Below, in pieces: positions 48,991 through 57,105 of a DNA stretch of 64,000 nucleotides (positions are counted from its first letter, which is position 1; each line of letters begins with the position of its first letter). The stretch covers positions 558,001 through 622,000 of the forward strand of contig NZ_ATVI01000006.1 of the NCBI RefSeq assembly GCF_000420645.1, in the 5' to 3' direction. The translations under genes were made by a program, and so were the position numbers. The DNA comes from Nevskia ramosa DSM 11499. GTDB taxonomy: Bacteria > Pseudomonadota > Gammaproteobacteria > Nevskiales > Nevskiaceae. The notes under the pieces are model-generated. The model did not search any database. It was not told where the DNA came from and worked only from the letters and a program-made list of their open reading frames with translations.

Positions 48991-49787
48991 GGCGCGTTCA
49001 ACTCAGATGGGCGCATGAAGTCCAGCCGCTGCTCGCCGGCCGGCACGCCGCCGTCGACGAAGCGGCGCTCTGCAAACAGGGTGCGGCCATCGCGACCGAT
49101 CAGCACGATCTGGCTGGCCCGCGTGCCGTAGCCGGGCAGGCGGATGAACGCCGTCGACAGCAGGCGCTCGCGCTCCAGGCCGATGCCGGTCTCCGGCAGC
49201 GCGGCATCATCCGGACGATGCTGATCAGCCAGCGCTTCGTAGAGCGGATCGAGATTCGGCTCGGCCGCCCTGGAATCAGCGCTTTCGATCCAGCTTTTCA
49301 GCCGCGCCATCAGCCGCTGGGTCTTCGGCCAGGGCTGTTCGATCCCGCCGTTCGACAGGCCATGGATGCCCCAGGCCAGGGTTTCCCAGCGTGGCTTCAG
49401 GCGATTGGTGGTGACCACCAGCTCCTCGCCATCCCAGAGCAGCAGATTGAACGGGCCGTAGCGGTCGCCATCGGCTCGGCGCAGTTCGGCGAAGCCGACC
49501 GCCGACTCATCGCCGCTCAGGTAATCGCTGACCAGCCGGCCGCGCGAGGCGCGCGGGATCGGCGAGGCCGGCTCGCGGACATTGGTCACCGCCGCCAGCC
49601 GCGGCCGCGTGCGATCGATCGCCAGCCAGCCGCCGCCGGCTTCCAGATCGCGGCCGCCGAGGATCTGCGGATGATCGTCCCAGGGCGCCAGCGCCGCCGT
49701 CGGGCGGGCATGGAACTCGTCGCGATTGGCGACCAGCACCAGTGGAAATGAAGGGTGAACGTTCCAGGCACAGGCGATCAGGCACAT
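48981..49787 (-). CDS. NRDE/TANGO2-family protein
   Basis: 268 residues starting MCLIACAWNVHPSFPLVLVANRDEFHARPT, with Cys2 and the NRDE motif at about residues 21-24. The fold is that of N-terminal nucleophile hydrolases, and the related TANGO2 has been linked to heme transport. No signal peptide. Upstream in-frame starts would bury Cys2, so this ATG is well supported. Confidence 0.93.
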   Translation of the reverse strand: MCLIACAWNVHPSFPLVLVANRDEFHARPTAALAPWDDHPQILGGRDLEAGGGWLAIDRTRPRLAAVTNVREPASPIPRASRGRLVSDYLSGDESAVGFAELRRADGDRYGPFNLLLWDGEELVVTTNRLKPRWETLAWGIHGLSNGGIEQPWPKTQRLMARLKSWIESADSRAAEPNLDPLYEALADQHRPDDAALPETGIGLERERLLSTAFIRLPGYGTRASQIVLIGRDGRTLFAERRFVDGGVPAGEQRLDFMRPSELNAPQR

Positions 49788-49864
49788 GGGGCGAAATGAT
49801 GCCTGATTGACCCGGATGTCGGCGTCGCGTGCACACTGCCGCATCCCCGAATCCGAACAAAGCC

Positions 49865-50767
49865 ATGACTGCCCGAAAGCCAAAGCCCGGCGCCAAGCCA
49901 AGTGCCAAGCCCAGCGACTACGAAGTCGACCAGCTGAAACGCATCTCCGCCTGGCGCGATGCGCCGCCGGATCAGCTGACCCGCTTCTTCGACCGTGCGC
50001 TGTCGCCCGCCACGCATGTCGCGCAGAAAGCCATTCCGGCGGACTGGCTGCGCACCGCGCTGAACGGCGTGCAGCACGGCTCGGCAAGGCTGGCCAACCG
50101 CAAGGCGCTGCTGCGCAAGGCCGGCGTCAGCGCGCTGGAAGAACTGCACGAAGGAGACCTGGAAGCCTGCGATCAGCATGCCGGCCAGGTCGGCCGACGC
50201 GGCGCGGCACTGGCGGGCGGCACCGGCGCGCTGTTCGGCGTTGTCGGCGCCGCCGGCATGGTCGCCGACGTGCCGACCTTGCTGGTGCAGGCGTTCCGGG
50301 TCATCCATCGCATCGGTCTCTGCTACGGCGAGGACTGCGCCGATCCCGAACTGAAGCATCTGCCGGTGGCGATCTTCGCGCTGGCCTCGGCCAGCTCGCT
50401 CGAAGAGAAGCAGGCCGCGCTGCAGGTACTGGAACGCGATGCCGAAGCCGATAGCGCGGCGATCCGCGAAGGCCTGGAACGCGCCGCCGAACGCGAGCTG
50501 GCCAAGGAAGCGGCGGTCTACAGCATCAGCAACCTGGCGCAGGCGATCACCCGCCGGCTCGGTCTGGCCAAGGCTGGCGGCACGCTGCCGCTGCTGGGCG
50601 CGCTGGTCGGCGGCGCGGTCAACGCCTGGTTCCTGAACGAGGTCGCGACCGCCGCAAGAACGGCCTTCCAGCTGCGCTGGCTGCGGCGACGCTACGGCTC
50701 AGGTTTGCCGCTGGCGACGGCTTACGGCGAGACGATGGCGCTGGAACATCTGCCCGACGAAGCCTAG
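49865..50767 (+). CDS. EcsC-family protein
   Basis: 300 residues from this ATG; a GTG 36 bp upstream is an alternative. The EcsC domain covers most of the protein: YEVDQLKRISAWRDAPPDQL, GTGALFGVVGAAGMVADVPTLLVQAFRVIHRIG and the end QLRWLRRRYG. The Gly/Ala-rich hydrophobic stretches may associate with the membrane. The family is named after a Bacillus ABC operon but its role is unclear. It converges with the GNAT gene, overlapping by 4 bp. Confidence 0.88.
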   Translation: MTARKPKPGAKPSAKPSDYEVDQLKRISAWRDAPPDQLTRFFDRALSPATHVAQKAIPADWLRTALNGVQHGSARLANRKALLRKAGVSALEELHEGDLEACDQHAGQVGRRGAALAGGTGALFGVVGAAGMVADVPTLLVQAFRVIHRIGLCYGEDCADPELKHLPVAIFALASASSLEEKQAALQVLERDAEADSAAIREGLERAAERELAKEAAVYSISNLAQAITRRLGLAKAGGTLPLLGALVGGAVNAWFLNEVATAARTAFQLRWLRRRYGSGLPLATAYGETMALEHLPDEA

Positions 50768-51234
50768 ACGCTCAGCGTCTTGCTCAGCCGCAGCCCGTCC
50801 GAACCATCGTCGTAATAGCCGGGCAGCGTCTGCGCTTCGCGATAGCCGAGCTTCGCGTACAGCGCTCGCGCTGCTGTGTTGTCGGCCCGAACTTCCAGCG
50901 TTGCACGCGCGCAGCCGCTGGCGGCCGCAGCCGTTTCCATCGCTGAAACCAACCGCTCGCCCCAGCGCTGGCCACGCGCCGCGGGTGCCACCACCACCGA
51001 ATAGATGCGCGCCGCATGGCCGCCCTTGCGACGCAGCCAGACCAGATTGCCGACCACGTCGGCATTCGCGTCTTCCGCGATCAATAGCTGAGCAGACGGC
51101 ACGCTGAGGAAGCGGCGCACGCTGCGCCGCGACATGCGATCGGACGGGAACAGTGCTTCGAGCGCCAGCACCGCTTCGACATCGGCCAGGCTGCCGCGAC
51201 GGATGCCGCCGGCGAAGGCAGCGGCGGCGCTCAA
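50764..51234 (-). CDS. GNAT N-acetyltransferase (RimI-like)
   Basis: 156 residues. The acetyl-CoA site is VVVAPAARGQRWGERLV, followed by LEVRADNTAARALYAKLGYRE, typical of RimI-like GNATs. The best start is TTG at 51234, whose last two bases are part of the ATP-grasp stop (TTGA), so the two genes are coupled. The acceptor is unknown; the coupling suggests it modifies the ligase product. Confidence 0.88.
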   Translation of the reverse strand: MSAAAAFAGGIRRGSLADVEAVLALEALFPSDRMSRRSVRRFLSVPSAQLLIAEDANADVVGNLVWLRRKGGHAARIYSVVVAPAARGQRWGERLVSAMETAAAASGCARATLEVRADNTAARALYAKLGYREAQTLPGYYDDGSDGLRLSKTLSV

Positions 51235-52703
51235 GCCTGCTCGCGCATCCGCGTCTGCGCATCGAGCTTTTTGACGAAGTACTCGATGATCTTGCGGTAG
51301 ATCGCGTCCTTCAGCACCAGATCTTCGACGCCCCAGTCGATGTTCGGGTTGTCGTTGACTTCGATGACCTTGACGACGTTGCCGAACTGCTTGAGATCGA
51401 CGCCGTACAGGCCGTCGCCAACCGCGCGCGCCGCCTGCAGCGCGACGCTGAGCACCGCTTTCGGCACCTGGGCGACGTCGAGTGTCTCGTGATCGCCTTC
51501 GTGCTTGGCGCCCTTGGCATCGCGCTTGACCACCTGCCAATGTTCCTTGGCCATGAAGTAGCGGCAGGCGTACAGCGGCTGGCCGTCGAGCACGCCGACT
51601 CGCCAGTCGTACTCGGTCGGCTCGAAAGCCTGGGCGACGATCAGGTCCGAGCGTTCCAGGAAATCGCGCGTCTCGCGCTTGAACGCGGCGGCGTTGTCGA
51701 CCTTGATCACGCCTTTCGAGAACTGCGAATCCGGCTGCTTCAGCACCATCGGAAAGCCCAGCTCGCGGACCACTTCATCGAGGTTGGCGCGATGCAGCAG
51801 CAGGGTCTTCGGCTGCGGAATGCGATGGCGTTCCATCAGCTGGGCGAGGAACACCTTGTTGGCGGCGCGCAGGATCGATTCCGGCGCATCGACCACCACC
51901 AGGCCTTCGCGCGCCGCCCGGCGGCTGAAACGGTAGGTGTGATGGTTGACCGCGGTGGTTTCGCGGATGAACAGCGCGTCGTACTCGGCGACGTGGCCGT
52001 AATCGCCCTTGTCGAGAAAATCGACCGAGAAGCCGAGGTCTTCGGCAGCTTTCTCGAAGGCCCGCAGCGCTTTCGCGTTCGACGGTGGCTCTTTCTCGTC
52101 CTCGTTGACCAGGATCGCCAGGTCGTAACGCGTGGAGTCGCGCTTGCGGCGCGGCGAGCGGCGGCGCGTGAAGTAGTCGCGGGCAGTCTGATACAGGAAC
52201 TCGCGATGGCTGGCCGGCACTTCGCCCAGCGCGATCGGGCCGAGTGTGTCGACCCGCCATTCATCGCCGCGCCAGACGAACTTGGCCTGCAGCAGCGGCG
52301 CCGGGAACAGGTTGAACAGCGCCCGCGCCAGCTTCTGGTGGCGGATGTAGGGGCTGTCGCCGAAATAGACGTTGAGCAGGTATTCGTTGGAGCCGAGCCG
52401 GGCCAGGCTCTTCTGCATCAGCTCCTCGATCTCGTCGTTCAGCACGCTCGGACTTTCGGCGAGCTTCAGATCCTGCACCGTGGTGATGTCCGGCAGGATG
52501 CGATGACCGCGCGCGCCGGCCAGCAGCGACACGTAGTAGCCGGTGGTCTGGTAGCTGAAGGTGCGGCACAGGTTGTAGACACGGGCGCCGCGAATGCGGG
52601 TGAATTCGTCGTGCGTCAGATACTTCCAGGCGGTGACCACCTCGACGCCGGGAATCTCCACCGGCCAGTCGGAGATCTGGTCCACCACCACCAGGCCGCT
52701 CAT
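51231..52703 (-). CDS. RimK-like ATP-grasp ligase with RLAN N-terminal domain
   Basis: 490 residues. The N-terminal part (about 1-170) fits the RimK-like ATP-grasp N-terminal (RLAN) type: VVVDQISDWPVEIPGVEVV and RVYNLCRTFSYQTTGYYVSLLA. The C-terminal ATP-grasp domain holds the nucleotide and Mg sites: FPMVLKQPDSQFSKGVIKV and VKVIEVNDNPNIDWGVED. Such ligases add amino acids or join peptides through acyl phosphates. It is coupled to a GNAT gene, a pairing known for this family. The substrate is unknown. Confidence 0.88.
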   Translation of the reverse strand: MSGLVVVDQISDWPVEIPGVEVVTAWKYLTHDEFTRIRGARVYNLCRTFSYQTTGYYVSLLAGARGHRILPDITTVQDLKLAESPSVLNDEIEELMQKSLARLGSNEYLLNVYFGDSPYIRHQKLARALFNLFPAPLLQAKFVWRGDEWRVDTLGPIALGEVPASHREFLYQTARDYFTRRRSPRRKRDSTRYDLAILVNEDEKEPPSNAKALRAFEKAAEDLGFSVDFLDKGDYGHVAEYDALFIRETTAVNHHTYRFSRRAAREGLVVVDAPESILRAANKVFLAQLMERHRIPQPKTLLLHRANLDEVVRELGFPMVLKQPDSQFSKGVIKVDNAAAFKRETRDFLERSDLIVAQAFEPTEYDWRVGVLDGQPLYACRYFMAKEHWQVVKRDAKGAKHEGDHETLDVAQVPKAVLSVALQAARAVGDGLYGVDLKQFGNVVKVIEVNDNPNIDWGVEDLVLKDAIYRKIIEYFVKKLDAQTRMREQA

Positions 52704-52942
52704 GGCTGCCCCGTCATCGCGGCTTGCGGAGGGTCTTCGATAGTCTCTGCAGCGGAGTCGCCGGCTGCTTCGGAGCGTGTTTCTGGCATGCCTGCGGAAG
52801 ACTCGTAGGACGGGATGGGGGCTGCAAGTGCGCGAAATCCTAGCACGCGCTGTTTACCCCGAATTCACGGCCGGAACCGGCCATGATCGAGCCGTCCGAA
52901 GGCGATCCGGCCACTTCCGGAGATGACCAGAAGGTCTGACGA

Positions 52943-53644
52943 TCAGGCCGCCAGATCGAACAGCAGCAGCTCCGAATCGGCGCTCGCGATCAATGAAAGC
53001 GATGCGTCATCGCGAATCAGCGCCGCATCCCCGGAAACCAGGCTGTGCTCGCCGAGCTGAACCGAACCACGCGCCACATGCAGATATTGCTGACGACCGG
53101 CCGGCAGGGCCGTCTCGATGCCCTGCCCGGCCACCGGCCAGGCGATCGACAGGCGCGCATCCTGCAGCAATCGGAACGGTGCCTGTTCGGCTTCCGGGGC
53201 CGCCACCAGCGCGAAGCCGCGGCGCAGCGCGTCGACATCGAGCGTCTTCTGCTGATAGCCCGGGGTTGCCCCGCGGCTGTCCGGCACCACCCAGATCTGC
53301 AGGAAATGCGCGGGTTCGGTGCCGCTGGCGTTCATCTCGCTGTGGGCGATGCCGCGGCCGGCCGTCATTACCTGCATCTCGCCCGGCTTCAGCACGGTGC
53401 TGCCGCCGGTGGAATCCTTGTGGCGCAGGCCGCCTTCGAGCACGTAGGTGATGATTTCCATGTCGCTGTGCGAATGGGGCGGGAAGCCGGCACCGCCAAC
53501 CACGCGATCGTCGTTGATCACCCGCAGCGCGCCGATGCCCATGTAGTGCGCGTCATGCCAGCTGCCGAACGAGAACGTGTGGTAGCTGTCGAGCCAGCCG
53601 TGTTCGGCGTGGCCGCGGGTATCGGCCGGGCGGAGAGTGATCAT
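52943..53644 (-). CDS. Pirin-family (YhhW-like) bicupin
   Basis: 233 residues of two cupin domains. The N-terminal metal site is visible in FPPHSHSDMEIITYVLEG and AGRGIAHSEMNAS (His, His, Glu and His). E. coli YhhW is a quercetin 2,3-dioxygenase of the same length. The C-terminal cupin is degenerate. AGGAG lies upstream and a strong promoter precedes it. Confidence 0.93.
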   Translation of the reverse strand: MITLRPADTRGHAEHGWLDSYHTFSFGSWHDAHYMGIGALRVINDDRVVGGAGFPPHSHSDMEIITYVLEGGLRHKDSTGGSTVLKPGEMQVMTAGRGIAHSEMNASGTEPAHFLQIWVVPDSRGATPGYQQKTLDVDALRRGFALVAAPEAEQAPFRLLQDARLSIAWPVAGQGIETALPAGRQQYLHVARGSVQLGEHSLVSGDAALIRDDASLSLIASADSELLLFDLAA

Positions 53645-53684
53645 CGAGGCTCCTCATCCTGTGGAATTCGTTTGTTTGCTGACG

Positions 53685-53712
53685 ACTATAGAGCCGCGCC
53701 GCAGGTGGTCAA
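53685..53712 (-). promoter_or_regulatory. Strong sigma-70-like promoter of the pirin gene
   Basis: Minus strand: TTGACC (53707-53712), a 16-bp spacer and TATAGT (53685-53690), each matching consensus at 5 of 6 positions. It is the best promoter match I found in the window and gives a leader of about 35 bases. Confidence 0.7.
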
Positions 53713-53791
53713 TGCCTCGCCAGGAATCTCGCTGGGGCCGCGCACTGCCGAAGCCGTAAACTAGCGCGTCATTTGCCTCCCCCTTTTTGCC

Positions 53792-54781
53792 TTGTTCACC
53801 GATCCCCAGCGCGCGGCCGGCCATCCCTTCCGCATCCGCTACGCCGCCCGGGCCACGATGCAGGACGAGTCCCTGCTCGCCGCGTTCGCGATCGGCAATG
53901 GTCCCGCCGATGCGGCGGCCCTGCGCCTGCCGCTGCCGATCCACGAAGGCGGCCTCTGCCAGGAGCTCTGGCAGGTCACGGGTCCGGTCACTCGCCGCGA
54001 GGCCTACGGCGCCCGGATTTCCGAGGACGGCCAGTTGCTGGCGGCGACCTGGACGCTCGACGAAGCCGAACACGGCGGCATCGAAGCGGCCGCCGAAGCC
54101 GTCTACCGGCAGATCGCCGAGCTGACCGCCGACAGCGGCTATCCGCATCTGGTCAAGGTCTGGCATTACTTGGGCGCGATCAACGAAACCCCGGACGACG
54201 GTGGCCGCGATGACGAGCGCTATCGCCGCTTCTGCGTTGGCCGCGCGAAAGCGCTGGCGCCGGGACAACCGCTGCCGGCGGCGACGGCGGTCGGCATCCA
54301 GGCGCGGCCGCAGGAGCTGATCGTGTTCCTGCTGGCGGCCAAGGTTGAAGGCATCCGCATCGAGAATCCGCGCCAGGTGCCGGCCTTCGAATATCCGCGC
54401 GCCTATGGCCCGGTGTCCCCGAGTTTCTCGCGGGCGATGCTGATGCCCTGGGGCCAGTTGTTCGTCTCCGGCACGGCAGCGGTGGTCGGCCATGCGAGCT
54501 GCCATCCGGAAAACACCGGCGCTCAGCTGCGCGAGCTGGTGCTCAATCTCGATGCGCTGGTCGCTCGTGCCGAAAGCCTCGGCGGCCAGCGGCTGGTACC
54601 GGCGGCGCTGAAGATCTATGTGCGCCATCGCGATGATCTGGCCGAAGTCGAAGCCCTGGCCTCGCGCCTGTTCCCGATCGACTGCCCGCGCCTGATCGTG
54701 CTGGCCGACATCAGCCGCGCCGATCTCCGCGTGGAAGTGGAAGCGCTGTACGAACCGCAGCGCGCCAAGGCGCAGTCATGA
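53792..54781 (+). CDS. Chorismatase (XanB2/FkbO/Hyg5-like)
   Basis: 329 residues. Family blocks RRFCVGRAKAL, EYPRAYGPVSPSFSRA and LFVSGTAAVVGHASCHP, plus the C-terminal LIVLADISRADLRVEVEA, match the chorismate-hydrolysing family. XanB2 makes 3- and 4-hydroxybenzoate for arylpolyene pigment, ubiquinone and signalling. It is not the fold of UbiC. The TTG start at 53792 is the only start that keeps the N-terminal strand; the next Met is 22 codons later. Its stop overlaps the fmt ATG by 4 bp. Confidence 0.88.
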   Translation: MFTDPQRAAGHPFRIRYAARATMQDESLLAAFAIGNGPADAAALRLPLPIHEGGLCQELWQVTGPVTRREAYGARISEDGQLLAATWTLDEAEHGGIEAAAEAVYRQIAELTADSGYPHLVKVWHYLGAINETPDDGGRDDERYRRFCVGRAKALAPGQPLPAATAVGIQARPQELIVFLLAAKVEGIRIENPRQVPAFEYPRAYGPVSPSFSRAMLMPWGQLFVSGTAAVVGHASCHPENTGAQLRELVLNLDALVARAESLGGQRLVPAALKIYVRHRDDLAEVEALASRLFPIDCPRLIVLADISRADLRVEVEALYEPQRAKAQS

Positions 54782-55716
54782 AGCTGATCTTTGCCGGCAC
54801 GCCGGAGTTCGCGGTGCCGGCACTCGATGCGCTGCACGCCGCCGGCCACGAAATCCTGGCCGTGCTGACCCAGCCGGATCGCCCCGCCGGCCGCGGTCAG
54901 AAGCTCACCGCATCACCGGTCGCGGCGCGCGCCGAAGCGCTGGGGCTGCCGGTGCACAAATTCCTGAAGCTCGATCCCGACGCGCGTGCGGTGTTGTCCG
55001 CACTCGAGCCGGAGATCATGGTCGTCGTCGCCTATGGCCTGATCCTGCCGCAGGCCGCGCTCGACATTCCCCAACACGGCTGCCTGAACATCCACGCCAG
55101 CCTCCTGCCGCGCTGGCGCGGCGCGGCACCGATCGCCCGCGCCGTCGAAGCCGGCGATCCTGAAACCGGCGTCACCATCATGCAGATGGAAGCCGGCCTC
55201 GATACCGGGCCGATGCTGCTGATCGAAAAGATCGCCATCGATGCGACGACCACCGCCGCCAGCCTGCATGATCAGCTGTGCGCGATCGGCGGCCGGCTGA
55301 TCGTCGACGCCCTGACCCGCATCGAAGCCGGAAATCTCCCCGCTTTGGCGCAGCCCGCCGAAGGCGTCACCTACGCGAAAAAACTCAGCAAGGAAGAAGC
55401 GCGCATCGACTGGACCCAACCTGCCGAAGTCATCGCCCGCCGCATCCGCGCGTTCAATCCGGCGCCGGTCGCCTGGTGCGAGCTCGGTTCGACGGGCGCT
55501 GGCGAGCGCATCCGCTTCTGGAACGCCCGCGCCCTGGCGGTTCCGTCCGCAGCCGTCCAACCCGGCACCGTGCTCGAAGTCGACAGCCACGGCCTGCACC
55601 TCGCCACCATCGACGGCGTGCTGGTGATCACCGAACTGCAGAAGCCCGGCGGCAAGGCACTGCCGGCCAGCCTCGTCTGTCGCGACTGGAAGCTGGCCGG
55701 GCAGCGTTTCTCGTGA
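54778..55716 (+). CDS. fmt: Methionyl-tRNA formyltransferase
   Basis: 312 residues: MKLIFAGTPEFAVPALDAL, the formyl-donor site HGCLNIHASLLPRWRGAAPI with its catalytic Asn/His, and the C-terminal OB domain ending LVCRDWKLAGQRF. It formylates initiator tRNA. It overlaps the chorismatase by 4 bp and rsmB by 4 bp. The usual partner def is not upstream; the chorismatase takes that place. Confidence 0.96.
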   Translation: MKLIFAGTPEFAVPALDALHAAGHEILAVLTQPDRPAGRGQKLTASPVAARAEALGLPVHKFLKLDPDARAVLSALEPEIMVVVAYGLILPQAALDIPQHGCLNIHASLLPRWRGAAPIARAVEAGDPETGVTIMQMEAGLDTGPMLLIEKIAIDATTTAASLHDQLCAIGGRLIVDALTRIEAGNLPALAQPAEGVTYAKKLSKEEARIDWTQPAEVIARRIRAFNPAPVAWCELGSTGAGERIRFWNARALAVPSAAVQPGTVLEVDSHGLHLATIDGVLVITELQKPGGKALPASLVCRDWKLAGQRFS

Positions 55717-57038
55717 GCGCCCTCAAGCCAGCGCCGCTCACCAACGTCCGTGCCGCCTCAGCCAAGGCGGTCGCCGCCGTGCTCGGTGGCCGCAATCTCG
55801 ATGACGCCATCGCCGCAGTCAGCCCGGCGCTGTCAGTCGCGGATCTGTCGCTGCTGAAGGCGATTGCCTATGGCGTGGTCCGCGAGTGGAGTGCGCTGGA
55901 TTGGCGCGTGAATCAGTTGCTGGAAAAGCCGCTGCGCAACGAGCCGCTGGTCGCAGCTCTCCTGGCCTGTGGCGTCTATCAGCTGCGCTCGATGCGGGTA
56001 CCGCCGCATGCTGCGGTCGGTGAAACCGTGGCGGCGGCTGAGTTGCTCGGCAAGCCCTGGGCGAAGGGCCTGACCAATGCGCTGCTGCGCCGCTATCAGC
56101 GCGAGGCGAATGAGATCGAGGCCCGGATGCCGCCGGACGCGGAGATTCGCCAGTCCTGTCCCGAATGGCTGGTGCGGCAGATCAAGCGCGACTGGCCGGC
56201 GAGCTGGCGCAGCGTGCTGGCTGCCGGCAACACCCAGGCGCCGATGAGCTTGCGGGTCAATCGCCGCCGCATCGATCGCGATGCTTTCGTCGCTGAACTG
56301 GCAACCGCCGGCATCGGCAACTTCATACCGCGCACGGCGCCGGATGCCGTGATCCTCAATGAAGCGGTGGCGGTCGAGCGGATTCCCGGCTTCGCCGAAG
56401 GCCGCGTTTCGGTGCAGGACTTGAGTGCGCAACTGGCGGCCGACTTGCTTGGCGCCGAACCCGGCATGCGGGTGCTCGATGCCTGCGCCGCGCCCGGCGG
56501 CAAGACCGCACACATCATCGAACGCACCGAAGGGCTTGACGTGATCGCGGTCGAATCCGAAGCCGCGCGTCTCGGCCGCATCCGCGACACGCTGGGCCGG
56601 CTCGGCCATGACGCGATGCTGGTCCACGCCGATGCCGGAGACACCGCGAGCTGGTGGAAGGGCAAGAAGTTCGACCGGATCCTGATCGACGCGCCCTGCT
56701 CCGGCACCGGCGTGATCCGCCGCCATCCGGACATCAAGTGGCTGCGCCGCGAAAGCGATATCCCGGCGATGGCGGCCCAGCAACTGCGCTTGCTGAAAGC
56801 GCTGTGGCCGCTACTGAAGCCGCAGGGCGTGCTGGTCTACGCCACCTGTTCGATCCTGAAAGCCGAAGGCGAGGACGTGGCGCGCGCGTTCATGGCCGAG
56901 CAGTCCGAAGCGGTCGAACAGGTCATCGAACCCTCGCCGTACGCGATGTGGGGCGAGGACTGCGGCCTCGGCCGGCGCATCGAACCGGGCGGTGATTTCG
57001 ATGGCTTCTATTACCTGCGCCTGATCAAGGTGCCCTGA
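55713..57038 (+). CDS. rsmB: 16S rRNA m5C967 methyltransferase
   Basis: 441 residues starting at GTG, which overlaps the fmt stop (GTGA). An N-terminal NusB-like RNA-binding domain (about 10-140) is followed by the SAM domain: LDACAAPGGKTAHIIE, IDAPCSGTGVIRRHPDIKW with the Pro-Cys pair, and YATCSILKAEGED with the catalytic Cys. It methylates C967 of 16S rRNA. Confidence 0.96.
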   Translation: MSALKPAPLTNVRAASAKAVAAVLGGRNLDDAIAAVSPALSVADLSLLKAIAYGVVREWSALDWRVNQLLEKPLRNEPLVAALLACGVYQLRSMRVPPHAAVGETVAAAELLGKPWAKGLTNALLRRYQREANEIEARMPPDAEIRQSCPEWLVRQIKRDWPASWRSVLAAGNTQAPMSLRVNRRRIDRDAFVAELATAGIGNFIPRTAPDAVILNEAVAVERIPGFAEGRVSVQDLSAQLAADLLGAEPGMRVLDACAAPGGKTAHIIERTEGLDVIAVESEAARLGRIRDTLGRLGHDAMLVHADAGDTASWWKGKKFDRILIDAPCSGTGVIRRHPDIKWLRRESDIPAMAAQQLRLLKALWPLLKPQGVLVYATCSILKAEGEDVARAFMAEQSEAVEQVIEPSPYAMWGEDCGLGRRIEPGGDFDGFYYLRLIKVP

Positions 57039-57105
57039 AACAACCGGGCTGAACGCTCAGTCCCCGTACAATCGCGGCCCTATCCCCGTTTCGAGCCGTG
57101 CTTCC

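Noticed and set aside
52704-52942. Possible small gene between the ATP-grasp and pirin genes
   Set aside because: No frame with a ribosome site or sensible composition, and no clear hairpin or promoter; left unannotated.
57067-57072. TACAAT as a -10 element for uup
   Set aside because: A good hexamer but no acceptable -35 at 15-19 bp upstream.
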